Part shown: positions 16,355-23,829 of the stretch, piece after piece
How the letters are laid out: each line of letters starts with the position of its first letter
How positions within the stretch are numbered: position 1 is the stretch's first letter
Assembly (NCBI GenBank): GCA_900548905.1
Contig: URMK01000013.1
Location: 56,543-120,542 of the forward strand
DNA length: 64,000 nt
Direction: 5' to 3'
DNA from: an uncultured Lachnospiraceae bacterium
GTDB lineage: Bacteria > Bacillota > Clostridia > Lachnospirales > Lachnospiraceae
Program-made: the position numbers and the translations under genes
The notes under the pieces: model-generated
What the model saw: the letters and a program-made list of their open reading frames with translations, nothing else
What the model was told of the DNA's origin: nothing
The model's database searches: none

Positions 16355-17227
16355 ATGGATATTGGTAAAATCCGGAAAAAAGCAGAAGAAATGCGGATAC
16401 TGAATCTTGGGGTAATGAAGGATGGGAAGATCCTTTTAAAAGAGGACTGGGATGGAGAAATCAGGCGGAACCAGTACTCTGCCAGCAAGAGTTTTACCAG
16501 TATTGCAGTGGGAATGGCCTGTAAGGAAGGGCTTCTTGCCCTGGATGAAAAGCTGTGTGAAGCGTTTAAGGAAGAGATGCCGGATAACCCTTCTGCCTGT
16601 TTATGCCGGGCAACGGTTAGAGATTTGCTTACCATGTGCCTGGGACAGGATTCGGCTTATCTGATGGGAGAACAGCGGCCGCTTATGGAAGAAAAGGATT
16701 GGGTACGTTTTACCTTGTCACGTCCTTTTATACAGGAACCTGGTACCTGTTTCCTATATAACAATGCAGGGCCTTATCTTGCCGGTATCCTGGTACAGAG
16801 AAGGGCCGGCTGTGATCTCGTTAATTATCTCATGCCCCGGCTTTTTGACCCTATGGGAATCCGAAGGCCTGTTTGGGAAACGGATCCCCTTGGATATACC
16901 TTTGGAGCCGGCGGCCTGTTTTTATGCATACAAGAGCTGATGAAATTCGGCCAGCTTCTGCTTCAGGAAGGAAACTGGGAGGGCAGGCAGTTAGTCCCTT
17001 CCTCTTATATCAAAGAAGCGTCGGTGAAGCAGGTTGATAACGGCAAAGACGGCTATGGCTATCTTTTCTGGCGCGGCCCTTATAATTCATACCGGGCGGA
17101 CGGAAAATACGGTCAGCTGTCCATCGTGCTTCCTGAGAAAAATGCAGTCATTGCCATAAATGCGGAGTCTCGGGATGCGGAAGAAATGATGAACTGCTGT
17201 ATGGATATCATTGTACCGCAATTGTAG
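16355..17227 (+). CDS. Serine hydrolase, beta-lactamase class C fold
   Basis: 290 aa. The SxxK catalytic motif is seen in QYSASKSFTS near residue 44, and a Y-x-N type motif in FLYNNAGPY near 129. No signal peptide is visible, so the enzyme is probably cytosolic, unlike secreted penicillin-recognising relatives. Such proteins act as esterases or peptidases; the substrate is unknown. AGGAGG lies 9 nt before the ATG. It is followed after 14 bp by the ArsC-like gene. Confidence 0.85.
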   Translation: MDIGKIRKKAEEMRILNLGVMKDGKILLKEDWDGEIRRNQYSASKSFTSIAVGMACKEGLLALDEKLCEAFKEEMPDNPSACLCRATVRDLLTMCLGQDSAYLMGEQRPLMEEKDWVRFTLSRPFIQEPGTCFLYNNAGPYLAGILVQRRAGCDLVNYLMPRLFDPMGIRRPVWETDPLGYTFGAGGLFLCIQELMKFGQLLLQEGNWEGRQLVPSSYIKEASVKQVDNGKDGYGYLFWRGPYNSYRADGKYGQLSIVLPEKNAVIAINAESRDAEEMMNCCMDIIVPQL

Positions 17228-17241
17228 GAGGAGAATATAGA

Positions 17242-17592
17242 ATGCTGTTTATAGAATACCCTAAATGCTCTACCTGCCAGAAAGCGAAAAAATGGCTGGA
17301 CGGGAAAGAAATTAATTATGAGGACAGGCATATAGCGGAGAAAAATCCAACGGAGGAGGAACTGACCGAATGGTACCGCAGAAGCGGCCTTCCTCTTAAG
17401 AAATTCTTTAATACCAGCGGATTAAAATATAAAGAACTGGGATTAAAAGATAAATTAAAAAATATGAGTGAAGAGGATCAGATTAAGCTGCTTGCAACAG
17501 ACGGCATGTTGGTTAAGCGTCCTTTGATTATTGCCGATGATTTTATTCTGACCGGGTTCAGAGAAAACGAGTGGCAGGAAAAGATGGAGTAA
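17242..17592 (+). CDS. ArsC/Spx-family thioredoxin-fold protein
   Basis: 116 aa. The N-terminus MLFIEYPKCSTCQKAKKWLD carries the CxxC of the ArsC/Spx/YffB family, and KRPLII near residue 93 is the conserved Arg-Pro region. Members include glutaredoxin-linked arsenate reductase, Spx and proteins of unknown role. No ars genes are nearby, so a redox or regulatory role is as likely as arsenate reduction. Confidence 0.85.
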   Translation: MLFIEYPKCSTCQKAKKWLDGKEINYEDRHIAEKNPTEEELTEWYRRSGLPLKKFFNTSGLKYKELGLKDKLKNMSEEDQIKLLATDGMLVKRPLIIADDFILTGFRENEWQEKME

Positions 17593-17596
17593 TAAG

Positions 17597-18334
17597 ATGA
17601 AAGAAAATAAATATGATGATCCTCTCTTTTTTGAGAAATACAGTCAGATGGAGCGTTCCCAAAAAGGGCTGGAAGGTGCCGGGGAATGGAACACCCTGAA
17701 GAAAATGCTTCCGGATTTTGAAGGCAAGACAGTTCTGGATCTGGGCTGCGGCTATGGATGGCACTGTGAATATGCCGCCCGGCATGGAGCGGTTAGGGTA
17801 GTCGGGGTGGATATTTCGGAAAAGATGCTGGAAGAAGCACGGAAATCCCATAATAAGGGGAATATAGATTATATCTGCAGTCCCATTGAGGACATTGATT
17901 TGGAAGAAGCATCGTTTGATGTTGTAGTAAGCTCCCTGGCTTTTCATTACCTTGCAGATTACATTGAAGTTGTGGATAAGATCCATAAAATTCTTAAGCC
18001 TGGTGGATATCTTATTTTTTCCGCAGAGCATCCGGTTTTTACTTCCGAAGGAAGCCAGGACTGGTATTACGATGAAAACGGAAGAATCCTTCATTTTCCC
18101 GTGGATAATTACTACTATGAAGGAAAAAGAAACGCAGTATTCCTGGGAGAACAGGTCACCAAATATCACAGGACCTTTACCACATATATTTCTACCCTGC
18201 TGAAAAAAGGGTTCCGGCTTTTGGATGTGGAAGAGCCGCAGCCACCGGCGGAAATGTTGGAAAGCGTTCCCGGCATGAAAGATGAAATGCGCCGTCCCAT
18301 GATGTTTATCGTCTCAGCGCAAAAAGAAAACTAA
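17597..18334 (+). CDS. Class I SAM-dependent methyltransferase
   Basis: 245 aa. Motif I VLDLGCGYGWHC is near residue 47, followed by the acidic VVGVDISEKML and motif IV FDVVVSSLAFHYL. This is a UbiE/SmtA-like methyltransferase; the substrate cannot be read from the sequence. It starts 4 bp after the ArsC-like gene, so the two are in one operon ending at the terminator that follows. Confidence 0.9.
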   Translation: MKENKYDDPLFFEKYSQMERSQKGLEGAGEWNTLKKMLPDFEGKTVLDLGCGYGWHCEYAARHGAVRVVGVDISEKMLEEARKSHNKGNIDYICSPIEDIDLEEASFDVVVSSLAFHYLADYIEVVDKIHKILKPGGYLIFSAEHPVFTSEGSQDWYYDENGRILHFPVDNYYYEGKRNAVFLGEQVTKYHRTFTTYISTLLKKGFRLLDVEEPQPPAEMLESVPGMKDEMRRPMMFIVSAQKEN

Positions 18335-18346
18335 GGAAAAAGGAAG

Positions 18347-18411
18347 CCTTCCCGCATTTTTGTCTCTGTCCGGATATTCCGGAGAGGGACAAAATGCGGG
18401 AGGTTTTTTTT
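18347..18411 (+). terminator. Rho-independent terminator
   Basis: A long stem pairs CCTTCCCGCATTTTTGTC with GGACAAAATGCGGGAGG, capped by a smaller CCGGATATTCCGG hairpin and followed by T8. It is a strong terminator for the 16.3-18.3 kb operon. Confidence 0.92.
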
Positions 18412-18432
18412 ACTATAGGATCCCACGAAACC

Positions 18433-18547
18433 GCTGTTTTACAGGGATGCAACCTGTGGGTGACAAATTGCAATACACAGATTTCTTGTAAAACAGCAGG
18501 TTATATGAAAAAATAAACCTATAGAAAACAATGCCGCAGCTGCGGCA
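18433..18547 (+). promoter_or_regulatory. Inverted repeats upstream of the HTH repeat protein
   Basis: GCTGTTTTACA (18433-18443) and TGTAAAACAGC (18487-18497) form a perfect 11-bp inverted repeat across 43 nt. TGCCGCAGCTGCGGCA (18532-18547) is a perfect 16-bp palindrome just before the ribosome site of the next gene. Either could be a binding site for the HTH protein downstream or an RNA structure controlling its translation. No clear promoter was recognised. Confidence 0.45.
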
Positions 18548-18560
18548 GACAGGAGATTAA

Positions 18561-19367
18561 ATGAAGAAATTTTGTGATAAGCTGATTCAGCTGCGCAGGG
18601 AAAAAGGGTATTCCCAGGAACAGCTGGCTGAGTATCTGGAGGTATCAAGACAGTCGGTAAGTAAATGGGAAGCGGATAAGACGATGCCGGAAATAAGCAA
18701 GCTGATAGCTATTTCCCAATTATTTCAGGTTACCCTGGATTATCTTTTAATTGACAGCTGTGAGGAAAGAGAAGGAGCAAAGAGGGAGCCTGCCGGAGAA
18801 ACGGAGGACATCAGGCAGTCTATCAATGAAGTTAAGGAATTTATCGGCTACAGGAAAGGTTTTGAATATAAAAGTATGGCGAATATAGCCGGAATTCCCC
18901 TGCTTCATATTAAATTCACCCGGAATGCCGGGAGAATCCGGATGAAGGATGCTGCAAAAGGAATTATAGCGATAGGAAATGCTGCCGTCGGTGTAATAAG
19001 CGCCGGTATTTTTTCAGTAGGAATCTTGAGTATCGGCATTCTTTCTGTCGGTCTGCTGGTTTCTTTGGGAGTGGTATCAATCGGCGCGCTGGCTGTGGGG
19101 GTGGCAGCCATCGGGATTGTTGCAGGAGGGGTATCCAGCCTGGGAATATATGCTACAGGGGTGGCGGCAGCCGGTAAAGAAATCGCAACAGGAATATCGG
19201 CGGCTGGCAAAACAGCTGTGGCCAGGCCAGGAGAACATATGTGGGGATGGAATATGACTTCTATGGGGGAAGGCACCCCCAGGGAAGCAGTAAAGAACTT
19301 TCTTTTCACCTATAATCCTAAGGTGCCCGATTGGATCCTTGATTTCCTTACTCTTATATATAAATAG
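18561..19367 (+). CDS. HTH (XRE) regulator with Gly-periodic repeat domain
   Basis: 268 aa. Residues 1-65 are an XRE helix-turn-helix (YSQEQLAEYLEVSRQSVSKWE). Residues about 130-215 form a run of some fourteen five-residue units ending in Gly (AIG, AVG, SAG, SVG, SIG, SVG...), hydrophobic but regular. The C-terminus reads NFLFTYNPKVPDWILDF. The repeat could be a beta-solenoid or a membrane-inserting sheet; no function is known to me. An AGGAGA ribosome site precedes the ATG. Confidence 0.8.
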   Translation: MKKFCDKLIQLRREKGYSQEQLAEYLEVSRQSVSKWEADKTMPEISKLIAISQLFQVTLDYLLIDSCEEREGAKREPAGETEDIRQSINEVKEFIGYRKGFEYKSMANIAGIPLLHIKFTRNAGRIRMKDAAKGIIAIGNAAVGVISAGIFSVGILSIGILSVGLLVSLGVVSIGALAVGVAAIGIVAGGVSSLGIYATGVAAAGKEIATGISAAGKTAVARPGEHMWGWNMTSMGEGTPREAVKNFLFTYNPKVPDWILDFLTLIYK

Positions 19368-19423
19368 GGTGTATCTCTGTAATCATGCCTACAGAAAGCA
19401 TGGTATAGGCAAGCGCAATGTGA

Positions 19424-19429
19424 TATACT
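19424..19429 (+). promoter_or_regulatory. Extended -10 of the GH32 gene
   Basis: TGATATACT is an extended -10 (TATACT at 19424-19429) about 50 bp before the fructosidase ATG. No clear -35 is seen. Confidence 0.4.
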
Positions 19430-19478
19430 TTTTTTAGAATGTATTGGAAAACCGGGTATTTTCAAAAGGAGGCAGGCA

Positions 19479-21002
19479 ATGAAAAGGTATATCACAATTG
19501 ATAAGAGGTATCTTTTGATACCCATATGTGCGCAGCAGGAACTTAAGACAATCACGCTGTCCTTTCAGGGGGAAAGGATATATGAATTTAATGTCCCAGT
19601 ACATGAAAAGGAAGAAGGCTATTACGGATTTCATTACTTTGCACCCATCGATGTGGAAAAATACATAGGAAAAGTTTTATTGATAGAAGGGGGAATTTCC
19701 GGTTCCTTTCTGGATGCCCTATCCCTTTCAGATACGGTGCCTGAAAATCTCCAGGCCCATCCGCTTCTTCATTTTACACCCCGGACGGGCTGGATGAATG
19801 ATCCTAACGGGCTGCTGTATAAGGATGGCGTCTATCATTTGTACTTCCAATATAATCCCTTTGATACACGTTGGGAGAACATGTGCTGGGGGCATGCGGT
19901 AAGCAAGGATCTGCTCCACTGGGAGCAGAAAGAAACAGCACTGTATCCGGACGGTGACGGCGTCATGTATTCCGGCAGCGGTATTGTAAATGAACAGGGG
20001 CTGCTGGGACTCCCCAGAGATGCCTATATTTATTTCTATACCTGTGCCGGCAATAAATCCAAATGGAGCCTTGGGAAAACCTTCAACCAAAGAATTGCTT
20101 ACAGCACGGATCAAGGCAAAACCCTCACCAAGATGGAAGGAAGTGTGGTAAGACATATCTCCGAGGAAAACCGGGATCCCAAAGTCTATTGGCATGAAGA
20201 GAGCAGGGCTTATATTATGGTCCTGTATCTGAAAGACAATGAATTTATGATTCTCCGGTCAAGGGATTTGAAAAACTGGAAAAAGAGTCAGGTGCTTACC
20301 CTGAAGGATGCCTGGGAATGTCCGGATCTGCGCAGGATACCAATCGAAGGCGGCGGAGAAAAGTGGGTATTCTGGTGTGCGGACGGTTATTACTTTTTGG
20401 GAGAATTTGACGGCTACGAATTTAAAACGGACGGTGTAAAGCATGAAGCCTATCGCACGAAGCTTCCTTATGCGGCACAGACCATCTGGGGAACGGAGGA
20501 TGTCATTACTATTCCCTGGCTGAGAACCAAAAATAAAGGAAAACTGTATACCGGGGTCATGGGGCTTCCCAGGCAGCTTACTCTTGCCCGGACGCCGGAA
20601 GGATTACAGCTGAGACAGAATCCGGTCAAGGCATTCCGGAAAGCCAGGATAGGTGTATCCGCTTCCCAGGGAGAAGGAAAGGTTTTCTACATGATGCAGA
20701 AGGCCGCTGTTATTGAATTATCCATTCATATGCAGGAGCCTTGTGATTTTTCAGCCAATCTTTATGGTACGTCCATATCCTATATTCCTTCCTGCGGAAA
20801 AATAAACGTGGGGAAAGATACCGTCGAGATGGGAAAAGACCTGAACGATTTTTCTATTATTGCGGATGGGGAAATCGTAGAGGTATCCGCGGAAAACGGG
20901 CTGGTTTTTGCCGTGATTGAGCTTGATACGGACAGAAAGTCCGGTAATGTGACGGTGGATGTCAGCGGGAAGGCTTATGTGGATATTTATAGGGTAGAGT
21001 AA
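19479..21002 (+). CDS. Glycoside hydrolase family 32 beta-fructosidase
   Basis: 507 aa. Family 32 enzymes split sucrose, sucrose-6-phosphate, levan or inulin-type fructans. The nucleophile is D108 in GWMNDPNG, the stabiliser is in ENRDPKVYW, and the acid/base is the Glu of WECPDLRR. A five-bladed propeller is followed by a C-terminal beta-sandwich. An unusual N-terminal module of about 95 residues precedes the catalytic domain. There is no signal peptide, so an intracellular substrate is likely. A fructokinase lies 5 kb away (26016), a plausible pathway partner but not in the same operon. Confidence 0.93.
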   Translation: MKRYITIDKRYLLIPICAQQELKTITLSFQGERIYEFNVPVHEKEEGYYGFHYFAPIDVEKYIGKVLLIEGGISGSFLDALSLSDTVPENLQAHPLLHFTPRTGWMNDPNGLLYKDGVYHLYFQYNPFDTRWENMCWGHAVSKDLLHWEQKETALYPDGDGVMYSGSGIVNEQGLLGLPRDAYIYFYTCAGNKSKWSLGKTFNQRIAYSTDQGKTLTKMEGSVVRHISEENRDPKVYWHEESRAYIMVLYLKDNEFMILRSRDLKNWKKSQVLTLKDAWECPDLRRIPIEGGGEKWVFWCADGYYFLGEFDGYEFKTDGVKHEAYRTKLPYAAQTIWGTEDVITIPWLRTKNKGKLYTGVMGLPRQLTLARTPEGLQLRQNPVKAFRKARIGVSASQGEGKVFYMMQKAAVIELSIHMQEPCDFSANLYGTSISYIPSCGKINVGKDTVEMGKDLNDFSIIADGEIVEVSAENGLVFAVIELDTDRKSGNVTVDVSGKAYVDIYRVE

Positions 21003-21018
21003 AAGGAGAAAGAATAGA

Positions 21019-21080
21019 GGAGGCTGATTGCCGGATACAGGGATAATCCTGTATATAGGCCAGCCTCCTTTTCCTTTTTG
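21019..21080 (+). terminator. Terminator after the GH32 gene
   Basis: AGGAGGCTG (21019-21027) pairs with CAGCCTCCT (21062-21070), with an inner stem around ACAGGATAATCCTGT, followed by a T-rich tract. It also faces the convergent minus-strand gene. Confidence 0.85.
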
Positions 21081-21140
21081 AGAGCAGCAATCCTAACAAA
21101 CGTATTTGCGGCAGGTGTATGTCTTACCTGAATATTTTAA

Positions 21141-22328
21141 TCAGAATTTATAGCTTGCGGCATTAACATACGTGGTATTATCCCCGTCTGTCTCCGGTTC
21201 TTCCTTAAAATCTTCAAACACCGCAATATCACCGGATACGAGCCGTGCAGCATTTTTAAGTGCAGCAGAACATCTGACAACTGCAATATCTTCCAGCTTA
21301 AGGCGATCCCGGATGAGTTCAGGAGTCACATCATCCGCGATTTCAGCCACAGCGCAGTCAATAACATGCAGACCATCCGTTTCCTGTTCCAGTAACTGTC
21401 TGTCAATATGCATTATGCTTTGATCTTTTACAAGCGTGCCTTTGCTTGTAAAAAGAGTTCCGTATTCCACTGGAAGATCAGCGATTTCCTGAATGCATTT
21501 TTCCGGGATGTACAGGGTGCCTGTTACCTTCATATATTCCAGCTCAGATAACGCCTCTATCGATTCCCTGGTTAATATAAGATTTCCTCTTTTATAAAGT
21601 TTTTTCCCAAACGTCCGGATAGTACCGGAATTAATCGTTATATTATCCGGCAGGATACAGCAGCCGTCGGGAATGATCTCAATTTCAGTATGATCAGGAA
21701 ACAAGGGAAGGCTGGGTACGAATAAGTTTTCTGCTATCGCTGCATTTGTGCAAAGGAGAGTGACCTGTTTTTCCAGCAATGTGCGGATATCCGAATCAGG
21801 ATCCAGAATACTTACCGTTCCGGTTATAAAATAAGGGGTATTCTGGCGGGCACGGAGAATAAAATATTTATCAACAACAACGTCTTTTTGCAGGCAGACG
21901 GCGTGATCAGGATAGCTTTTCTGTTTGCCGTTTACCTGTATTTTTGATACAAAAGCGGCAAGGCTTTCCGGATAGAGGAGACTTCCGTTTACCACTATTT
22001 TTTCATAGCTGTCTACAGCATTTCCGGCTGCGGGATGAATAAAAAGTTCACCGGATACAAATAAAATGGTATGTTCCGAGGCAATGTCTTTTTCTCCGAT
22101 TTCCACAGAGCCGTTTTTGAGAACTAATCTTGTTCCATCCGGTACCTTGAGGGCACAGGCAGTATTCATGCTAACCGGATATTTCGCAGTGAGCAGGGCG
22201 GATTTTTCAGACTGGATAACCGCCGCTGCATTGATATTGATTTCAGAATATTGTGACAGTCTTTCTTCCGTTATTTCCGTCAAATCACATACAGCTGTAT
22301 TAACAGATAATTTTTTTGTTGTTTCCAT
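21141..22328 (-). CDS. Uncharacterised protein paired with an ECF sigma factor
   Basis: 395 aa, not recognised. It has no signal peptide or membrane segment. The sequence is rich in short beta-type units of the kind V-x-G-x-L-x-I-P (VSGELFIHP, VNGSLLYPES, VTGTLYIPEK), suggesting a repetitive beta-solenoid-like fold. It begins 15 bp after the sigma factor stop and is surely co-transcribed with it. An anti-sigma gene would normally occupy this place, but such proteins usually span the membrane, so this may be a soluble regulator, sensor or the main target of the sigma factor. Confidence 0.7.
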   Translation of the reverse strand: METTKKLSVNTAVCDLTEITEERLSQYSEININAAAVIQSEKSALLTAKYPVSMNTACALKVPDGTRLVLKNGSVEIGEKDIASEHTILFVSGELFIHPAAGNAVDSYEKIVVNGSLLYPESLAAFVSKIQVNGKQKSYPDHAVCLQKDVVVDKYFILRARQNTPYFITGTVSILDPDSDIRTLLEKQVTLLCTNAAIAENLFVPSLPLFPDHTEIEIIPDGCCILPDNITINSGTIRTFGKKLYKRGNLILTRESIEALSELEYMKVTGTLYIPEKCIQEIADLPVEYGTLFTSKGTLVKDQSIMHIDRQLLEQETDGLHVIDCAVAEIADDVTPELIRDRLKLEDIAVVRCSAALKNAARLVSGDIAVFEDFKEEPETDGDNTTYVNAASYKF

Positions 22329-22343
22329 AAGGGTACCTCTCCT

Positions 22344-22808
22344 TTATTTTTTGTTTTCCAGTTCGGGATAGTTCTGGCGCAGCTTCCGTCTGGCGCTTGC
22401 AAGACGGGAACGTACGGTTGAAGAAGGAATATGGTACATGTCGGACAGCTGTGTCGAATCATAGCCCTCAAAATACCGTTTTATAAATAATATCCGTTCT
22501 TCTTCCGGCAGTTTTTCACACAGCTGCCGCACTTCGATCCCGGACAGATCGTCCAGTGTTTCTGTTTTTTCTTCTGTTTCCGGGCAAGCTGCTTCCCTTC
22601 GCACTTTATCAATAAAAATATTGCGGGCTGTTTTATACAGCCATGCGCGGCATTGGTGTTTGTCCATAACATCCAATGTTTCCGCATGTTCCAGAGCGCG
22701 AAGAAAGGTTTCCTGTACAATATCCTCCGCTGCACTTTTATCACGGCTCATATTGGTAACATAGCGGACCAGTTCCTGAAAAAACAGCTGATAAATCTGC
22801 GTTATCAT
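22344..22808 (-). CDS. ECF-type RNA polymerase sigma factor
   Basis: 154 aa. Region 2 (SAAEDIVQETFLRALEH...CRAWLYKTARNIFIDKVRRE) and region 4 (LPEEERILFIKRYFEGYDSTQLSDMYHIPSSTVRSRLASARRKLR) are clear. The start at 22808 is chosen because AGGAGAATCTT lies just upstream; the in-frame extension to 22877 has no ribosome site. The partner gene follows on the same strand. An extended -10 TGGTACAAT lies at 22848-22856. Confidence 0.92.
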   Translation of the reverse strand: MITQIYQLFFQELVRYVTNMSRDKSAAEDIVQETFLRALEHAETLDVMDKHQCRAWLYKTARNIFIDKVRREAACPETEEKTETLDDLSGIEVRQLCEKLPEEERILFIKRYFEGYDSTQLSDMYHIPSSTVRSRLASARRKLRQNYPELENKK

Positions 22809-22847
22809 AAGATTCTCCTGACTGCTTTCCGTCTTTGTGACAGTTTC

Positions 22848-22856
22848 ATTGTACCA
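22848..22856 (-). promoter_or_regulatory. Extended -10 upstream of the ECF sigma gene
   Basis: TGGTACAAT on the minus strand is an extended -10 with a poor -35, 40 bp before the sigma factor start. Confidence 0.45.
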
Positions 22857-23139
22857 GATATCGGGAAAATACGGCATTTTTTTGGAATAAGATTATTTGG
22901 GTTAAACAGGGATTGCAGCCGCTTAAGGCGGTTTTTTTTGTTTTTCCCTTCTGAAATTAATTCCAGCTTTCTTCTGTTTTTCTCGATTTGTCCGGCAGAA
23001 ATGAAAAGATAATATTCATAGTATAATTCGGGATTTATAGGAATTCCCCCTTTCGTAAAGGTTTGCTTATTTATACTTTCCTATATAGAACGAATGGGGG
23101 AGCGGAAGTGTTGACAGTGAAAAAAAGAAAATATAAGAG
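22857..23139. other. Intergenic gap with two hairpins
   Basis: No gene is seen. A short stem CCGC-TTAAG-GCGG followed by T8 (22919-22939) looks like a plus-strand terminator but has no plus-strand gene before it. TCCCCCTTTCGT (23045-23056) and ACGAATGGGGGA (23090-23101) form an inverted repeat with one mismatch, downstream of the small minus-strand gene, and may end its transcript. Confidence 0.4.
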
Positions 23140-23292
23140 TTATTTATTATTTTTTCCATGATACCATTCCTCTAAAGCATCAAGGACACCTTCTTTTACG
23201 GCGGTTTTTATAATAAAAAATAAAAAGCCCCCTATGATTGAAGCAATTACTAAATAAAAAAGAATCATAAACAGAACACCAAAGACTGACAT
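23140..23292 (-). CDS. Small membrane protein, DUF6019-like
   Basis: 50 aa: MSVFGVLFMILFYLVIASII, then a second hydrophobic stretch to about residue 28, then a polar tail with KTAVKEGVLDALEEW. AAAGGAGG lies 5 nt before the ATG, which strongly supports translation. It resembles short membrane proteins common in Lachnospiraceae (DUF6019 by memory). The role is unknown. A TATAAT-like box lies upstream at 23351-23356. Confidence 0.75.
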   Translation of the reverse strand: MSVFGVLFMILFYLVIASIIGGFLFFIIKTAVKEGVLDALEEWYHGKNNK

Positions 23293-23432
23293 AAAAACCT
23301 CCTTTCTCATGGATGGCTGAACAAAAGCTTATCTGTTTTTATATGGTAAAATTATAAAGGAAAATATAAAAAAAATATACGTTTTTAGGGAAAAATAAGA
23401 ATAATTTAAGATTCATTTTGAACAGTATCTGC

Positions 23433-23465
23433 TATAATAAAAAAGGTGTAGCTTATAATTATAAG
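23433..23465 (+). promoter_or_regulatory. Promoter and palindrome before the zinc-ribbon gene
   Basis: The extended -10 TGCTATAAT ends at 23438. A perfect 14-bp palindrome, CTTATAATTATAAG (23452-23465), lies around the expected transcript start and could be an operator. Confidence 0.45.
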
Positions 23466-23530
23466 GTACTATACTTGTAACTTTTATAATCTGGAACAGT
23501 TATCTATAATTAAAACGAAGAGGTATAAAA

Positions 23531-23743
23531 ATGGAAAAAAGACAATACATATGTCCCAAATGCGGCTGCCAGCAATATGAAAGCGACCAGTTTCAGGCCA
23601 CAGGGGGAAATTTTGCGAAAATATTCGATGTGCAGAATAAGAAATTTGTTACGATAAGCTGCCGGCAGTGCGGTTTTACAGAACTGTATAAGTCACAGAA
23701 TTCCGACGGATGGGATATTCTGGATTTCCTTATCGGAAACTGA
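23531..23743 (+). CDS. Zinc-ribbon protein
   Basis: 70 aa with two Cys pairs, CPKC near residue 9 and CRQC near residue 44, the pattern of the small predicted nucleic-acid-binding zinc-ribbon family (COG3478 type). The role is not known. It is a single gene between a promoter and a convergent hairpin. Confidence 0.85.
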   Translation: MEKRQYICPKCGCQQYESDQFQATGGNFAKIFDVQNKKFVTISCRQCGFTELYKSQNSDGWDILDFLIGN

Positions 23744-23770
23744 ACCGGTAACTGATTACAAAGAATAGAA

Positions 23771-23824
23771 GGAACCGTCCGGGAGGGGCTTCGTTTTCGG
23801 GCAAAGTGACAGGAGAACGGTTCC
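23771..23824. terminator. Hairpin between convergent genes
   Basis: GGAACCGT (23771-23778) pairs with ACGGTTCC (23817-23824) over a 38-nt loop, between the 3' ends of the zinc-ribbon gene and the UbiB-type gene. There is no good T tract, so it is a weak bidirectional terminator candidate. Confidence 0.4.
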
Positions 23825-23829
23825 CATGG

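Noticed and set aside
22919..22939. Terminator-like stem and T8 upstream of the sigma gene
   Set aside because: Only a 4-bp stem and no plus-strand gene ends here, so it was not called as a terminator.
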